Positions 16,861 through 25,498 of a stretch of DNA of 40,271 bases are shown piece by piece. The translations under genes and the position numbers were made by a program. The notes beneath the pieces were generated by a model, which was not told the origin of the DNA, searched no databases, and saw only the letters and a program-made list of their open reading frames with translations. Every line of letters starts with the position of its first letter. Position 1 is the first letter of the stretch. Source of the stretch: an uncultured Deferribacteraceae bacterium (GTDB lineage Bacteria > Chrysiogenota > Deferribacteres > Deferribacterales > Mucispirillaceae); assembly GCA_947041225.1 (NCBI GenBank), contig CAMRDM010000012.1:1-40271 (forward strand), written 5' to 3'.

Positions 16861-17802
16861 ATGGAGAGTTTTAAATCTATCGACACGCTATTAAAAATCG
16901 GAATTAAAGTAAATGGTGAAGAGGGTAACAGTTATACTCCTCCTGAAAGCGAAAAAGATTTATTAAGTTTTGAAGAGAAACGAGGCTTTAAAATCCCTAA
17001 AAATATTAGATATTTGATGAAGAATTACGGAGTTATCAATTGGACTTGCGATCCTATACAGTGGACTTTGAAAGAGGTTGATAGAGATTACGATTACTTT
17101 ATAGAGGTATTTGAAGAGTGTAAACCTGAGTTTGCGATCGATGATAAAATTGTTCCATTTCCATTTGCGAGCTTGACGGATAGCGGTACACTTTATATAG
17201 ATACTGTAACGGATGAAATTTATATATTTCTTGATGAGGCGTTCTCGGATTATAAAGGTGGCGAAGATGAAATCACGATGAAATATTACGATTATTTAGG
17301 TGCAGTTTTTGGTAGTACAGAAGATTTGGATTTTATCGGTTTCGTAAAAAGTCAGGTTCTTCATATGATGGATGTTTTTGACTCAATGGGAACATATCGT
17401 AATGTTCCAACAAAACTTTGTGATATAAAATCTGATGATAAAAGTTTAAGTATCACTTTTTCAAACGGTGATCAGAAAGATAGTAAATATGTTATACTTA
17501 AAAAATCTATCAATTTTGATGATAGTGATGTTGAGGCAGGTACGGACGGCGAGTATATAGAGATAAATAATCAGAAAACATCGGCATATAAGTCGGTAGA
17601 GTCGGCTGTGCTATATGAAGGTAGTCTGCTAATAAAGTTAAACGATAATTTTATTAGCCTGTGTAACCCTACGGGTAAATATCAATCAGATCTTGAGTTT
17701 GTAGAGGTTGATTTAAGCGATATAGCTGTAACGGTAGAGTTGAAAACTATGCTAGGAGATATTTTAGGAGAAAGGTTTACTATAGATAAAATAGCTGATT
17801 GA
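16861..17802 (+). CDS. SUKH (SMI1/KNR4) immunity protein fused to an Imm10-like domain
   Basis: 313 residues, cytoplasmic. Residues 25-170 form a SUKH domain: PPESEKDLLSFEEKRGFKIP (27-46) followed by NIRYLMKNYGVINW is its hallmark first helix and strand, and DSGTLYIDTVTDEIYIF its later strands. Residues 185-313 resemble Imm10: YVILKKS, DVEAGTDGEYIEINNQ (223-238), then a repeated beta pattern (VESAVLYEGSLLIKL). SUKH and Imm10 proteins are known antitoxins for nuclease and other polymorphic toxins; fused arrays are called polyimmunity proteins. GAGGGAT lies before ATG 16861. No cognate toxin is nearby. SUKH call firm, Imm10 call tentative. Confidence 0.75.
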   Translation: MESFKSIDTLLKIGIKVNGEEGNSYTPPESEKDLLSFEEKRGFKIPKNIRYLMKNYGVINWTCDPIQWTLKEVDRDYDYFIEVFEECKPEFAIDDKIVPFPFASLTDSGTLYIDTVTDEIYIFLDEAFSDYKGGEDEITMKYYDYLGAVFGSTEDLDFIGFVKSQVLHMMDVFDSMGTYRNVPTKLCDIKSDDKSLSITFSNGDQKDSKYVILKKSINFDDSDVEAGTDGEYIEINNQKTSAYKSVESAVLYEGSLLIKLNDNFISLCNPTGKYQSDLEFVEVDLSDIAVTVELKTMLGDILGERFTIDKIAD

Positions 17803-18561
17803 TTTAATAGTTGGTTAATATAATTTCTGTTTGATTTAATTATTAATCAATTAATGTGTAGCTTTTATATTAATATTGAACGGTTTACTATCTGGATACG
17901 GTGAGCGATTTTATCTATTGTCAATCAACTATCAGTATCACAAGCACATTTTTGCTCTACTCACAGCTCTCATCTCATCGGTATTTTGCACCGTAAATGC
18001 GTACTATTCTCGATCTCACACTTTTTTTCATATCAAATCCGTACTGTAATCTCACTTTTTATAAGTATAACATCTGGTATAGAATATCACATTTCTCTAA
18101 TTTTAAGTCTTAAACAACTTGAATTATGCGGACTAAATTTATATAAAGTTACAGAGTTTTATCTTTTAAACCGATGAATATAATAGTTATAAATTTTATA
18201 TTTTTATCAAAAAACATAAAATCTAAATAGTTAGTTATAAAAAATTATCGATAAAAAATAATTTTATTTATTTAAAAAGAGATTTTCTATATAGATATTA
18301 TATTTACCTATGTTTTAAGTTAACATTATTTTTATATAAAACAGCCATATTTTATAAGCTTATTTTATAAGTATTATTAGTCATTTGTATCATATAAATA
18401 TAACAATTTTATATTTATATAATATTAAACTAGTTGTTATTTATAATATACTTATAAATAAACTTGTTAAACTTGTAGTATTAGTATAGAATAAATTTAT
18501 ATTTCATGAGAGATTTAAGTGTTTAAAAAATTTTATATGTTTTATAGGGGAGGAGATTAAT
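17803..18561. other. AT-rich intergenic region
   Basis: 759 bases with no credible gene; the short open frame at 17986-18177 has no ribosome site. The first 200 bases have more balanced composition and may be decayed sequence; the rest is very AT-rich leader DNA for the symporter gene, with a possible promoter at 18464-18492. Confidence 0.5.
18464..18492 (+). promoter_or_regulatory. Possible symporter promoter
   Basis: TTGTTA, 17 bases, TAGAAT. The start codon is 70 bases downstream, with GGGGAGGAG just before it. In such AT-rich DNA chance matches are likely. Confidence 0.4.
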
Positions 18562-19857
18562 ATGAATGTAGTTAAGAATGTTTTTATGTTTTATTTCAAG
18601 AGTAACCTTTTAATAAGGATATTACTTGGACTAATACTAGGTGCGATACTTGGTATTATTTTTGAAAACTCTCCATCTATGGTTGCTTTTTTCAAACCGT
18701 TTGGGGATCTATTTATTAGACTATTAAAGATGATAGTTCAACCAGTAATTATATTTACCATAGTAGTTGGAACAGCGTCGATTGCACCATCAAAGCTAGG
18801 TAAAGTTGGTATAAAGGTTTTGCTTCTTTATACATTAACATCATTATTTGCTATTATAATAGGTTTATTATTAGGTAACTTATTAGATCCGGGTGCTGGT
18901 TTAGAGTTAGCAGGTATTGGTAGTGCAGCGGCGAAAGAGTTAAATGCTCCTTCATTGATTCCTACATTGTTAGCGATTGTTCCAACCAATCCTTTTGAAG
19001 CGTTTGCTAAGGGCGAGGTTTTACCTACGATATTTTTCTCAATTTTCTTTGGTATAGCGATAGCATTTATAAGAGATAGTTCAGATAAGCGTATCAAAGA
19101 TTCAGCAGAAACTATTTTCAGATTTTTTGAAGGTGCAGCAGAGGCTATGTTTAAGGTTGTAGGTTGGGTTATGCAATATGCACCGATAGGTGTTTTTGCA
19201 TTGATATTTGTTGTATTTTCAGCACAAGGAGCGGCAGCATTTGGACCACTTGCTAAAGTTACAGGTACAGTTTATTTAGGATTTATCATTCAATTGTTCA
19301 CAATATACTTACTATTATTAACGATGTCTAAGTTGAATTTTTTCAGATTTATGAATAAGATTAAATCACCAGCGATCACGGCATTTGTTACAAGATCATC
19401 AGGTGGCACTCTTCCTATTTCTATGGATGTAGCAGAGCATTCACTTGGTATTTCAAGAGGTGTGTACGGTTTTTCACTTCCATTAGGTGCAACGATCAAT
19501 ATGGATGGTACGACTATATATTTAGGTGTTTGTACAATGTTTATTGCATCGGCAGTAGGACAACCATTATCACTTGAGCAACAGATCCCAGTTATATTAA
19601 CGGCTGTATTAGGATCGATAGGTACGGCGGCGGTTCCGGGAGCTGGAGCGATTATGTTACTTATGGTATTAGATACAGTTGGCTTAAAAGTTGAAGCAGG
19701 TTCAGCTGTTGCAGCGGCGTATGCGATTATACTAGGTATTGATGCACTGTTAGATATGGGAAGAACATCAGTTAATGTTGTTGGAGATTTAGTTGTTACA
19801 ACGATAACGGCGAAATCCGAAGGCGAGATGAATTTAGATGTTTGGAATAAAGGTTAA
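18562..19857 (+). CDS. Dicarboxylate/amino acid:cation symporter (DAACS family)
   Basis: 431 residues, the normal length of this family, with eight membrane helices and two re-entrant hairpins. The hallmark motifs are present: SSGGT (279-283, hairpin 1), NMDGT (313-317, Na+ site), AAVPGAG (356-362, hairpin 2) and the last helix GIDALLDMGRTSVNVVGD (392-409). Asp398, Arg401, Thr402 and Asn405 match the GltPh residues that bind the amino group and side-chain carboxylate of aspartate, so acidic amino acids or C4-dicarboxylates are the likely substrates, driven by Na+ or H+. The Asp/Glu racemase gene follows after a hairpin. GGGGAGGAG gives a strong ribosome site. gltP and dctA are both possible names. 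Confidence 0.93.
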   Translation: MNVVKNVFMFYFKSNLLIRILLGLILGAILGIIFENSPSMVAFFKPFGDLFIRLLKMIVQPVIIFTIVVGTASIAPSKLGKVGIKVLLLYTLTSLFAIIIGLLLGNLLDPGAGLELAGIGSAAAKELNAPSLIPTLLAIVPTNPFEAFAKGEVLPTIFFSIFFGIAIAFIRDSSDKRIKDSAETIFRFFEGAAEAMFKVVGWVMQYAPIGVFALIFVVFSAQGAAAFGPLAKVTGTVYLGFIIQLFTIYLLLLTMSKLNFFRFMNKIKSPAITAFVTRSSGGTLPISMDVAEHSLGISRGVYGFSLPLGATINMDGTTIYLGVCTMFIASAVGQPLSLEQQIPVILTAVLGSIGTAAVPGAGAIMLLMVLDTVGLKVEAGSAVAAAYAIILGIDALLDMGRTSVNVVGDLVVTTITAKSEGEMNLDVWNKG

Positions 19858-19890
19858 TTTTTAATATAGTTTTGATAGTTTTATAAATTG

Positions 19891-19929
19891 ATAACTCCAT
19901 GATTTTATTATATAATTTCATGGAGTTAT
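19891..19929. terminator. Terminator between symporter and racemase genes
   Basis: A perfect 12 bp stem (ATAACTCCATGA with TCATGGAGTTAT) and a 15-base loop, then ATTATG. The T run is short, so termination may be partial. It begins 34 bases after the symporter stop. Confidence 0.55.
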
Positions 19930-20049
19930 TATTATGTATATTTATAAATTGTATATATCTGTAAATTGTGTATATTTATAGATTATAGATACGTATAATT
20001 TGTAGGTATTTTGTTTAATATAGTTAGATTTATAGAGGGTAGTATATTT

Positions 20050-20745
20050 ATGAAAAAAATCGGTGTAATAGGTGGAATGGGATCGTTAGCGACGGTAGAC
20101 CTTTTCAGTAAGATTGTAACGAACACAGAGGCTAAGTGTGATCAAGAGCACGTTCATTTAATGATAGATAATAATTGTTGTATTCCAGATAGGACGGCGT
20201 TTATATTATCTGTTGATGGAGCAGAAGATCCTATAGATGAGTTAATAAAATCGGCTAAACGTCTAAAAGAGTCAGGAGCAGAAATTTTAGTTATGCCGTG
20301 CAATACGGCACATTATTTTATAGATAGGATTAAGGAGCAGGTTGATATTGATTTTATTAGTATGATAGAAACGACGGTAAATGTTATTAAGGATAAATAT
20401 CCTGATAGTAAAAATGTAGCTGTTGTCTCAACAACAGGCACGAAGCGAACGAATCTTTACGAGAATTATTTAGATAAGGCAGGCTATACGTCTATTATAT
20501 TTGATGAGGTGTTACAATCGGATATAATGGCGTCGATATATGATGGAGTAAAGAAAGGTAAAGTTATCGAGTACACCTATTTATTTCAGAGTGTAGTAGA
20601 TAGGATAGAGTCGTTAGGAGCTGATATAATTATTTCAGCATGCACGGAGATTCCTATATTAATGTCATCAGCAGAAACATCAATTCCAACTGTTGATCCA
20701 ACCTTAGAATTAGCACTTGCGACGATAAGATACGCTAAAGGTTGA
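20050..20745 (+). CDS. Aspartate/glutamate racemase family protein
   Basis: 231 residues from ATG 20050; I prefer this to the ATG at 20011 because the family begins MKKIGVIGGMGSLATVDLF and AGAGGG lies upstream. PLP-independent two-cysteine racemase: Cys84 in MPCNTAH and Cys198 in SACTEIP are the acid/base pair, and VSTTGTKRTNLY binds substrate in the family. It interconverts L- and D-aspartate or glutamate. It could supply D-Glu for peptidoglycan, but murI enzymes are usually longer and differ at the N-terminus, so an aspartate/glutamate racemase of the RacD/YgeA kind is more likely. It follows an acidic amino acid symporter, which suggests a shared role. Confidence 0.88.
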   Translation: MKKIGVIGGMGSLATVDLFSKIVTNTEAKCDQEHVHLMIDNNCCIPDRTAFILSVDGAEDPIDELIKSAKRLKESGAEILVMPCNTAHYFIDRIKEQVDIDFISMIETTVNVIKDKYPDSKNVAVVSTTGTKRTNLYENYLDKAGYTSIIFDEVLQSDIMASIYDGVKKGKVIEYTYLFQSVVDRIESLGADIIISACTEIPILMSSAETSIPTVDPTLELALATIRYAKG

Positions 20746-20825
20746 TAGTGTGCTTATTATTGATTATGTTTTGAGTTAAGGTATGTAGAAGTGATATAAA
20801 ACATTACGATAAATTTTATAAAAAT

Positions 20826-20861
20826 AACCCCTATAGTTTTAACGCTGTAGGGGTTTTTTTA
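20826..20861 (+). terminator. Hairpin terminator, loop orientation B
   Basis: AACCCCTATAG pairs with CTGTAGGGGTT (one G-U pair) followed by a run of seven or more T. It lies 80 bases after the racemase stop and before the next GLUG promoter, so the hairpin family is not confined to GLUG gene ends. Confidence 0.85.
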
Positions 20862-20895
20862 ATAATATATAGTTAAACTTTAAGTTGTAATTATA

Positions 20896-20924
20896 TTGAC
20901 AACTATATTGATAAACCTTACATT
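20896..20924 (+). promoter_or_regulatory. Promoter of the third complete GLUG gene
   Basis: TTGACA at 20896-20901, 17 bases, TACATT at 20919-20924. The leader is about 75 bases. Same layout as the promoters at 429, 2156, 27419 and 30546. Confidence 0.7.
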
Positions 20925-21006
20925 ATTGATATATCATATATATTTAAATAAGATGTGTAAGTATTGATTAGATATATACTAAATAACTTTATAGGAGTAA
21001 TGTTAA

Positions 21007-23235
21007 ATGGTTACACAATTGAAGAACTTACTACTTGGCTTGCTATCGGTTTTAATGGTTTTGGTTATCGTTGGAGATGCTTACTCTAAGACGATAAAGG
21101 TTGTCAAATGGGATGGTAAAACTGTGACAAAGATAAGTCCAACGGGTAATATTTTTATCATAAAGAGTGCAAGTGATCTTGCATGGATAGCACTACCTAC
21201 GACATTAGAATCAAACAATAATTTTGATAATAAAACTCTTAGAATTGTAAATAATATAGATATGAATAATAAACCATTTACAGGTATAAAGTTATTTAAA
21301 GGTAAGCTAGATGGTAATCATAAAAAGATATATGGTATAAATATAGATAAGTCTAAAGTTGATAATGTAGGTTTAATTTCTACATTAGGTGCTGGTGGAT
21401 CAATAGAGAATTTAACGATCGCAAAAGGTAGCATAATCAAGGGTAAAGGTGCTGTTGGTGCATTTGTGGGGAGTGTTGCAAATGGTGCGACAGTTACGAT
21501 AAAAGGCGTTACAAATCATGCAACAGTAACAGGAGCAGGAGCAGGTGATAATATCGGTGGGTTTATTGGATTGAGTGGTGATAACTCAACATTAACAATA
21601 GATAACAGTTCAAACACAGGCAGAGTAGAAGGTACAGGAGTAAAAACAGTAACAATACTCGCCGAAGAAATTGGCGAAACGAATTTTGACATGAATGTTG
21701 GAATGGATAATATCGGTGGTTTAGTTGGTCATAGTTCTAGTGGCTCATCTACAACAATCATGAATAGTTCAAATACAGGCGATGTAACAGGAACAGGAGA
21801 TTATATAGGTGGTCTTATTGGTAATAGTGCTACTAATTCGACTTTAGCAATTAATAGTAGTTCAAACAAAGGTTTAGTTACAGGAACGGGAACAAAAACT
21901 AAAACTTATTATGCTGGAGAGGAATACGAAAGCGTTATTGGAATGAATTGTATCGGTGGTTTAGTTGGTTATAGTTCTAATGGTTCATCTACAAAAATTA
22001 CTAGTAGTTCAAACACAGGTGCAGTTACAGGTTCTGCTTATCTAGGTGGTTTAATTGGAAGAAGTGATGCTGAGTCAATTTTAACGATTACTAGTAGTTC
22101 AAACACAGGCGATTTATCTGGTGAAGTTGATGTTGGTGGACTTGTTGGAGATAGTTCAACTTTAAGAATAGATAACGGTTCAAACACAGGCACAGTAACA
22201 GGTACAGGCAGTTATGTTGGAGGTCTTGTTGGAGATAATAGTGGAAGTTTAACGATCACCAACAGTTTAAATACAGGAGATGTAATAGGTGAAGGTCTTA
22301 GTATTGGTGGCCTTTTAGGAGGAAGTTGGTATAGTGCTTTAACAATAGATAATAGTTCAAACAGAGGTGACGTTACAGGAAAAGGAGGAACACGTGATGT
22401 AGGTGGTCTTGTTGGAAAGAGTTATTATAATACATTCACAATTAATAATAGTTCAAACACAGGTGCAGTATCAGGAAGAAATAAAGTTGGTGGTTTAGTT
22501 GGAGATAGCGATACTAGTTCACCATTAACGATAGATAATAGTTCAAACACAGGCAGAGTATCAGGAGTAGATAATGTAGGTGGACTTGTTGGCTGGGGTT
22601 ATAATAATTATATAGCGATTAGTAGTAGTTTAAATACAGGTGCAGTATTAGGAACAAATGATGTAGGTGGACTTATAGGATATAGTTATTATAGTGATTT
22701 AACAATTAATAATAGTTCAAACACAGGCAGAGTATCAGGTGCAGATAAAGTTGGTGGTTTTGTTGGAGAGAGTAATACAAGTTTAACTGTAGCAATATAT
22801 AGTAGTTCAAATACAGGCGATTTATCGGGTAAAGTTTTTGTTGGTGGAGTTCTAGGATATGGTTCTGGTTATGGTTCTGGTGCTATAACTCTTTTAAATG
22901 TTCACAGCTATGCAAAAACTGTAACAGGAACAGCAGTAGACACAGGTGAAATTTCCGTTGGTGGTATCGTAGGTTATATTTCAAATCGTATTACTGTTAC
23001 GGCGCATAATGTTTATTGGTTGCATGATAGAGTAGAGGGTATTGAAAAAGCAGTAGGCATAGGCGTGGACAAATTCACTAACACAAGTAATAAGTCTAAA
23101 GCACTTAATAAGAGAAAGTTTGCAAAACGAGGCAGTTTCAAAGGTTGGGATTTTGATACAGTTTGGGAGATTTTAGCAAACGGCAAATATCCAACACTTA
23201 GAAATCTACCAGTTGCACCAGTTACAACTAAGTAA
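21007..23235 (+). CDS. GLUG-repeat exported protein without lipobox
   Basis: 742 residues. TAGGAG lies before ATG 21007. The signal peptide (MVTQLKNLLLGLLSVLMVLV...) is like that of the lipoprotein paralogues, but where they have LGAC this one has IVGDAYSK, so there is no lipid-anchor cysteine; cleavage by signal peptidase I is likely. The entry domain (KWDG, DLAWIAL, NIDMNNKPFTGI, GVTNHATV) comes directly after. About 14-15 GLUG units follow, the longest array in the window. Two repeats (near residues 205-240 and 295-330) carry related insertions of about 20 residues. The cap reads VYWLHD, GWDFDTVWEIL, YPTLR and PVAPVTTK. Probably a secreted or differently anchored member of the family. Own promoter and terminator. 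Confidence 0.85.
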   Translation: MVTQLKNLLLGLLSVLMVLVIVGDAYSKTIKVVKWDGKTVTKISPTGNIFIIKSASDLAWIALPTTLESNNNFDNKTLRIVNNIDMNNKPFTGIKLFKGKLDGNHKKIYGINIDKSKVDNVGLISTLGAGGSIENLTIAKGSIIKGKGAVGAFVGSVANGATVTIKGVTNHATVTGAGAGDNIGGFIGLSGDNSTLTIDNSSNTGRVEGTGVKTVTILAEEIGETNFDMNVGMDNIGGLVGHSSSGSSTTIMNSSNTGDVTGTGDYIGGLIGNSATNSTLAINSSSNKGLVTGTGTKTKTYYAGEEYESVIGMNCIGGLVGYSSNGSSTKITSSSNTGAVTGSAYLGGLIGRSDAESILTITSSSNTGDLSGEVDVGGLVGDSSTLRIDNGSNTGTVTGTGSYVGGLVGDNSGSLTITNSLNTGDVIGEGLSIGGLLGGSWYSALTIDNSSNRGDVTGKGGTRDVGGLVGKSYYNTFTINNSSNTGAVSGRNKVGGLVGDSDTSSPLTIDNSSNTGRVSGVDNVGGLVGWGYNNYIAISSSLNTGAVLGTNDVGGLIGYSYYSDLTINNSSNTGRVSGADKVGGFVGESNTSLTVAIYSSSNTGDLSGKVFVGGVLGYGSGYGSGAITLLNVHSYAKTVTGTAVDTGEISVGGIVGYISNRITVTAHNVYWLHDRVEGIEKAVGIGVDKFTNTSNKSKALNKRKFAKRGSFKGWDFDTVWEILANGKYPTLRNLPVAPVTTK

Positions 23236-23314
23236 ATTAGAAGTAGCAAATAAGTAACAAGTAATAAATAAGTTACAACTAAGTAAATTAGAAGTAGCAA
23301 ATAAGTAACAAGTA
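23221..23314 (+). repeat. 51 bp tandem duplication spanning the GLUG stop codon
   Basis: The first 43 bases of 23221-23271 are repeated exactly at 23272-23314. The unit covers the last codons (VTTK and stop) of the GLUG gene. A third copy, also carrying VTTK and the stop, starts at 34924 at the end of the GLUG gene at 33382. The rest of the 23236-23557 interval holds AAGTAA-rich trailer, a hairpin and nothing else visible. Confidence 0.8.
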
Positions 23315-23364
23315 CTAATTAAGTAACAACTAATAATTTTGTACTAAAATATCATATAAAAAAC

Positions 23365-23395
23365 ACCCCTACGGCGTAAAAACTGTAGGGGTTTA
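23365..23395 (+). terminator. Hairpin terminator, loop orientation A
   Basis: ACCCCTAC with GTAGGGGT around GGCGTAAAAACT, then TTTATTGTTT. The left flank (ATATCATATAAAAAAC) is the same as at 35050 and nearly the same as at 30486. Confidence 0.75.
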
Positions 23396-23557
23396 TTGTT
23401 TATGTGTACGTTAAATATATTTCCACTCTTAACTATTATCAAAAAAATACTCTATACATCGTATGATATATAGAGCAGTATATTTTTAATGATCTAATCT
23501 CAACTAATATATTTAATCTCAATTAATTTAATTTCAACTAATCCAACCTAATATCTA

Positions 23558-24214
23558 TTAAGCATTACCTAGCACCACATAAAAAAGTATCGCTAAGTAT
23601 ATAAATACCGATCCTGCTAAAACAAACAGATGCCATATAGCATGGTTGTACGGTAGTTTCTTCCATTTATAGAAAATTACACCTGACGTGTAAAATACGC
23701 CACCTAAGATAAGTAATGTTAATCCTTCTGGATCTAAAGAGTTTATTATAGGCTTAATCGCAATAACTATTATCCAACCCATAAATATATAGATCATATT
23801 TGAAAACTTTCTTAATCTATCACCAAACTTCAATTTAAGTATAGTTCCAGTTATCGCAAGCGCCCAGACTACTCCAAAAATACTCCAACCCCATCCACCT
23901 CGTATGGTTACAAGCATAAATGGTGTGTACGATCCTGCTATAAGATAATAGATAGATATGTGATCGACTATATTTAATGTTTTTTTAGTCTTTTCGTTTT
24001 TGAACGTATGATATAAAGTCGATGCCGTATATAACACTATCATTGATGCACCGTATATAGCTGATGATGTTACTTTCCAAGCATCACCATGTGTCGCAGA
24101 TAAGACAACAAGTAAAACAAGTCCTGCAATTGCAAGCAATATCCCTATTGCATGGGTGATTATATTTGCCATCTCTTCTTTAGAGGAATATTTCTTTACT
24201 ACATGATCTGCCAT
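23558..24214 (-). CDS. Hemolysin III family (PAQR-like) membrane protein
   Basis: 218 residues with seven membrane segments. The family motifs are present: STLYHTF (65-71), DHISIYYLIAGSYTPF (84-99) and HAIWHLFVLAGS (191-202). His69, Asp84, His191 and His195 correspond to the metal site of PAQR/hemolysin III proteins, which are thought to be zinc-dependent hydrolases of lipid amides. The hemolysin name comes from expression studies of a Bacillus homologue and does not show a toxin role. Single gene, divergent from the tRNA genes. Confidence 0.9.
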   Translation of the reverse strand: MADHVVKKYSSKEEMANIITHAIGILLAIAGLVLLVVLSATHGDAWKVTSSAIYGASMIVLYTASTLYHTFKNEKTKKTLNIVDHISIYYLIAGSYTPFMLVTIRGGWGWSIFGVVWALAITGTILKLKFGDRLRKFSNMIYIFMGWIIVIAIKPIINSLDPEGLTLLILGGVFYTSGVIFYKWKKLPYNHAIWHLFVLAGSVFIYLAILFYVVLGNA

Positions 24215-24308
24215 AATATAATTTCCTCACTACTAACTTTAGTCTTGCCTTAGTATATCCGACTAATTATTGATTATCAAGTAGAAAGATTTTAATTAAT
24301 AATATTGC

Positions 24309-24337
24309 TTGACATAATATCATAATTGGTATATTTT
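24309..24337 (+). promoter_or_regulatory. tRNA-fMet promoter
   Basis: TTGACA at 24309-24314, 17 bases, TATTTT at 24332-24337, about 27 bases before the mature 5' end. Confidence 0.6.
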
Positions 24338-24364
24338 AATCTTCCTAGTTTAAGACTAGTACAT

Positions 24365-24438
24365 CGCGGGGTAGAGCAGCATGGTAGCTCATCGGGCTCA
24401 TAACCCGGAGGTCGTCGGTTCAAATCCGGCCCCCGCAA
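24365..24438 (+). tRNA. Initiator tRNA-fMet (CAT)
   Basis: A full cloverleaf: acceptor CGCGGGG with CCCCGCA, leaving the C1-A72 mismatch typical of bacterial initiators; anticodon stem CGGG/CCCG with three G-C pairs next to the loop CTCATAA; T arm GTCGG-TTCAAAT-CCGGC. The 3' CCA is not encoded, so it must be added by the nucleotidyltransferase. Confidence 0.93.
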
Positions 24439-24471
24439 TTATTTTATTTTTGTACAGACAAATCAATTAGT

Positions 24472-24505
24472 AGCTAGGTATATCTTATCTCTAGCTTCTT
24501 TTTTT
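24472..24505 (+). terminator. Possible terminator after tRNA-fMet
   Basis: AGCTAG and CTAGCT, 13 bases apart, followed by CTTCTTTTTTTG. The stem is only 6 bp. Confidence 0.4.
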
Positions 24506-24547
24506 GCAGAGGGGTTGCGACAGTAGTTTTATAATTATTGTCGTTAG

Positions 24548-24621
24548 GGCGATGTAGCTCAGTTGGTTAGAGCATGCGGCTCATATCCGCAGGGTCCGGG
24601 GTTCAATTCCCTGCATCGCCA
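24548..24621 (+). tRNA. tRNA-Met (CAT), elongator
   Basis: A full cloverleaf: acceptor GGCGATG with CATCGCC, D arm GCTCAGTTGGTTAGAGC, anticodon stem TGCGG/CCGCA with loop CTCATAT, and T loop TTCAATT. With a paired first base and this D arm it fits the elongator type; an Ile2 tRNA with lysidine at the CAT anticodon is the alternative. CCA is not encoded. Confidence 0.9.
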
Positions 24622-24749
24622 TTATATTTTACCTCTAAAAGTTGTCTATTATCTTTCTATTTCAAGTTGTCCGTTGTACTTAGCAACTATCTAATCGTTA
24701 CGTTTATCCATTATCTAATTACTTTATCAACCTATTACCTACCAACCAT

Positions 24750-25454
24750 TTATACTTTGTTTTGCGATGATGTACTATATTGATCTACCATAGATTTTGC
24801 GATATCATCAGCTGGGTTATAAGTTGATTTAGCTTGCTTCTCTTTATCTTCTTTATAGTCTTTTTCAAACTTTAAGAATGCGTCTAATGAATTAGATATT
24901 TTTATTGTTGTGGTTGCTAATTCAGGTATATTGCCATGTTCTTTATAGTGGGCTAGATCAGATTCTAGTGATGCTATGTAATCAAATCTATCATGAAGTC
25001 CCATATTTGCAGTAGGTCCTTCTCCCATATCGAGAACTGCATTGCCTGAGCTGAGTGATTCAAATTGAGAGTTTGCAATTAATGTACCTTCTGGATATTT
25101 AGCATAAATATGTGAGTTGAGTGCTTGAAGTTCGATAGCTGTTATATTTCGTGGATCAATATCATTAATATTTATAGTTATATTAAACTCATCTCCAAAA
25201 CCGTTATCTTCCCATCCTGTTGCAATTATAATAGGGTTCTCATCGGTAGAGTTTTCTGCATATTTGAGATCGTAAGATACAGTACCAGCTCCACCTCCAG
25301 CAATCGTATCTTCTGTAAACAATTTTATACGAAAACTCTGTTCTGATGTTATATCAGAAACATTATTTCTATTTTCAGTGTTACTATTTGTTTTGTTAGT
25401 TATCCCAGTTGGTTTATAAAAATTTGTTAAAGGGTTGCTTTGTTTGATATTCAT
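24750..25454 (-). CDS. Unknown protein, paralogue of the gene at 25499
   Basis: 234 residues, no signal peptide, no membrane segment. It begins MNIKQSNPLTNF and ends SMVDQYSTSSQNKV, both shared with the upstream gene. The middle has a glycine-rich turn (AGGGAGTVSYDLKYAENS), then ENPIIIATGWEDNG and ININDIDPRNITAIELQALNSH. I recall uncharacterised Firmicutes proteins with a similar 'NPI..G...I.INDINP.N....E..AL' core, but no function. About 24 residues before the C-terminus are lysine-rich (KFEKDYKEDKEKQAK). A leaderless N-terminus full of Asn/Ser/Thr would suit export by a flagellar or other type III route, but this is speculation. Confidence 0.75.
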   Translation of the reverse strand: MNIKQSNPLTNFYKPTGITNKTNSNTENRNNVSDITSEQSFRIKLFTEDTIAGGGAGTVSYDLKYAENSTDENPIIIATGWEDNGFGDEFNITININDIDPRNITAIELQALNSHIYAKYPEGTLIANSQFESLSSGNAVLDMGEGPTANMGLHDRFDYIASLESDLAHYKEHGNIPELATTTIKISNSLDAFLKFEKDYKEDKEKQAKSTYNPADDIAKSMVDQYSTSSQNKV

Positions 25455-25498
25455 CTTGTTATATCCTTATTGTAATTATTGTGTAATCGTAATATCTA

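Noticed and set aside
17986-18177. Plus-strand open frame of 63 codons
   Set aside because: No ribosome site or recognisable feature in AT-rich spacer DNA.
21400-22900. Mobile element or phage tail-fibre origin of the repeat genes
   Set aside because: No transposase, integrase, terminal repeats or phage genes are visible; signal peptides and lipoboxes fit cellular surface proteins.
24574-24783. Open frame overlapping the second tRNA
   Set aside because: It begins inside the tRNA and has no ribosome site.
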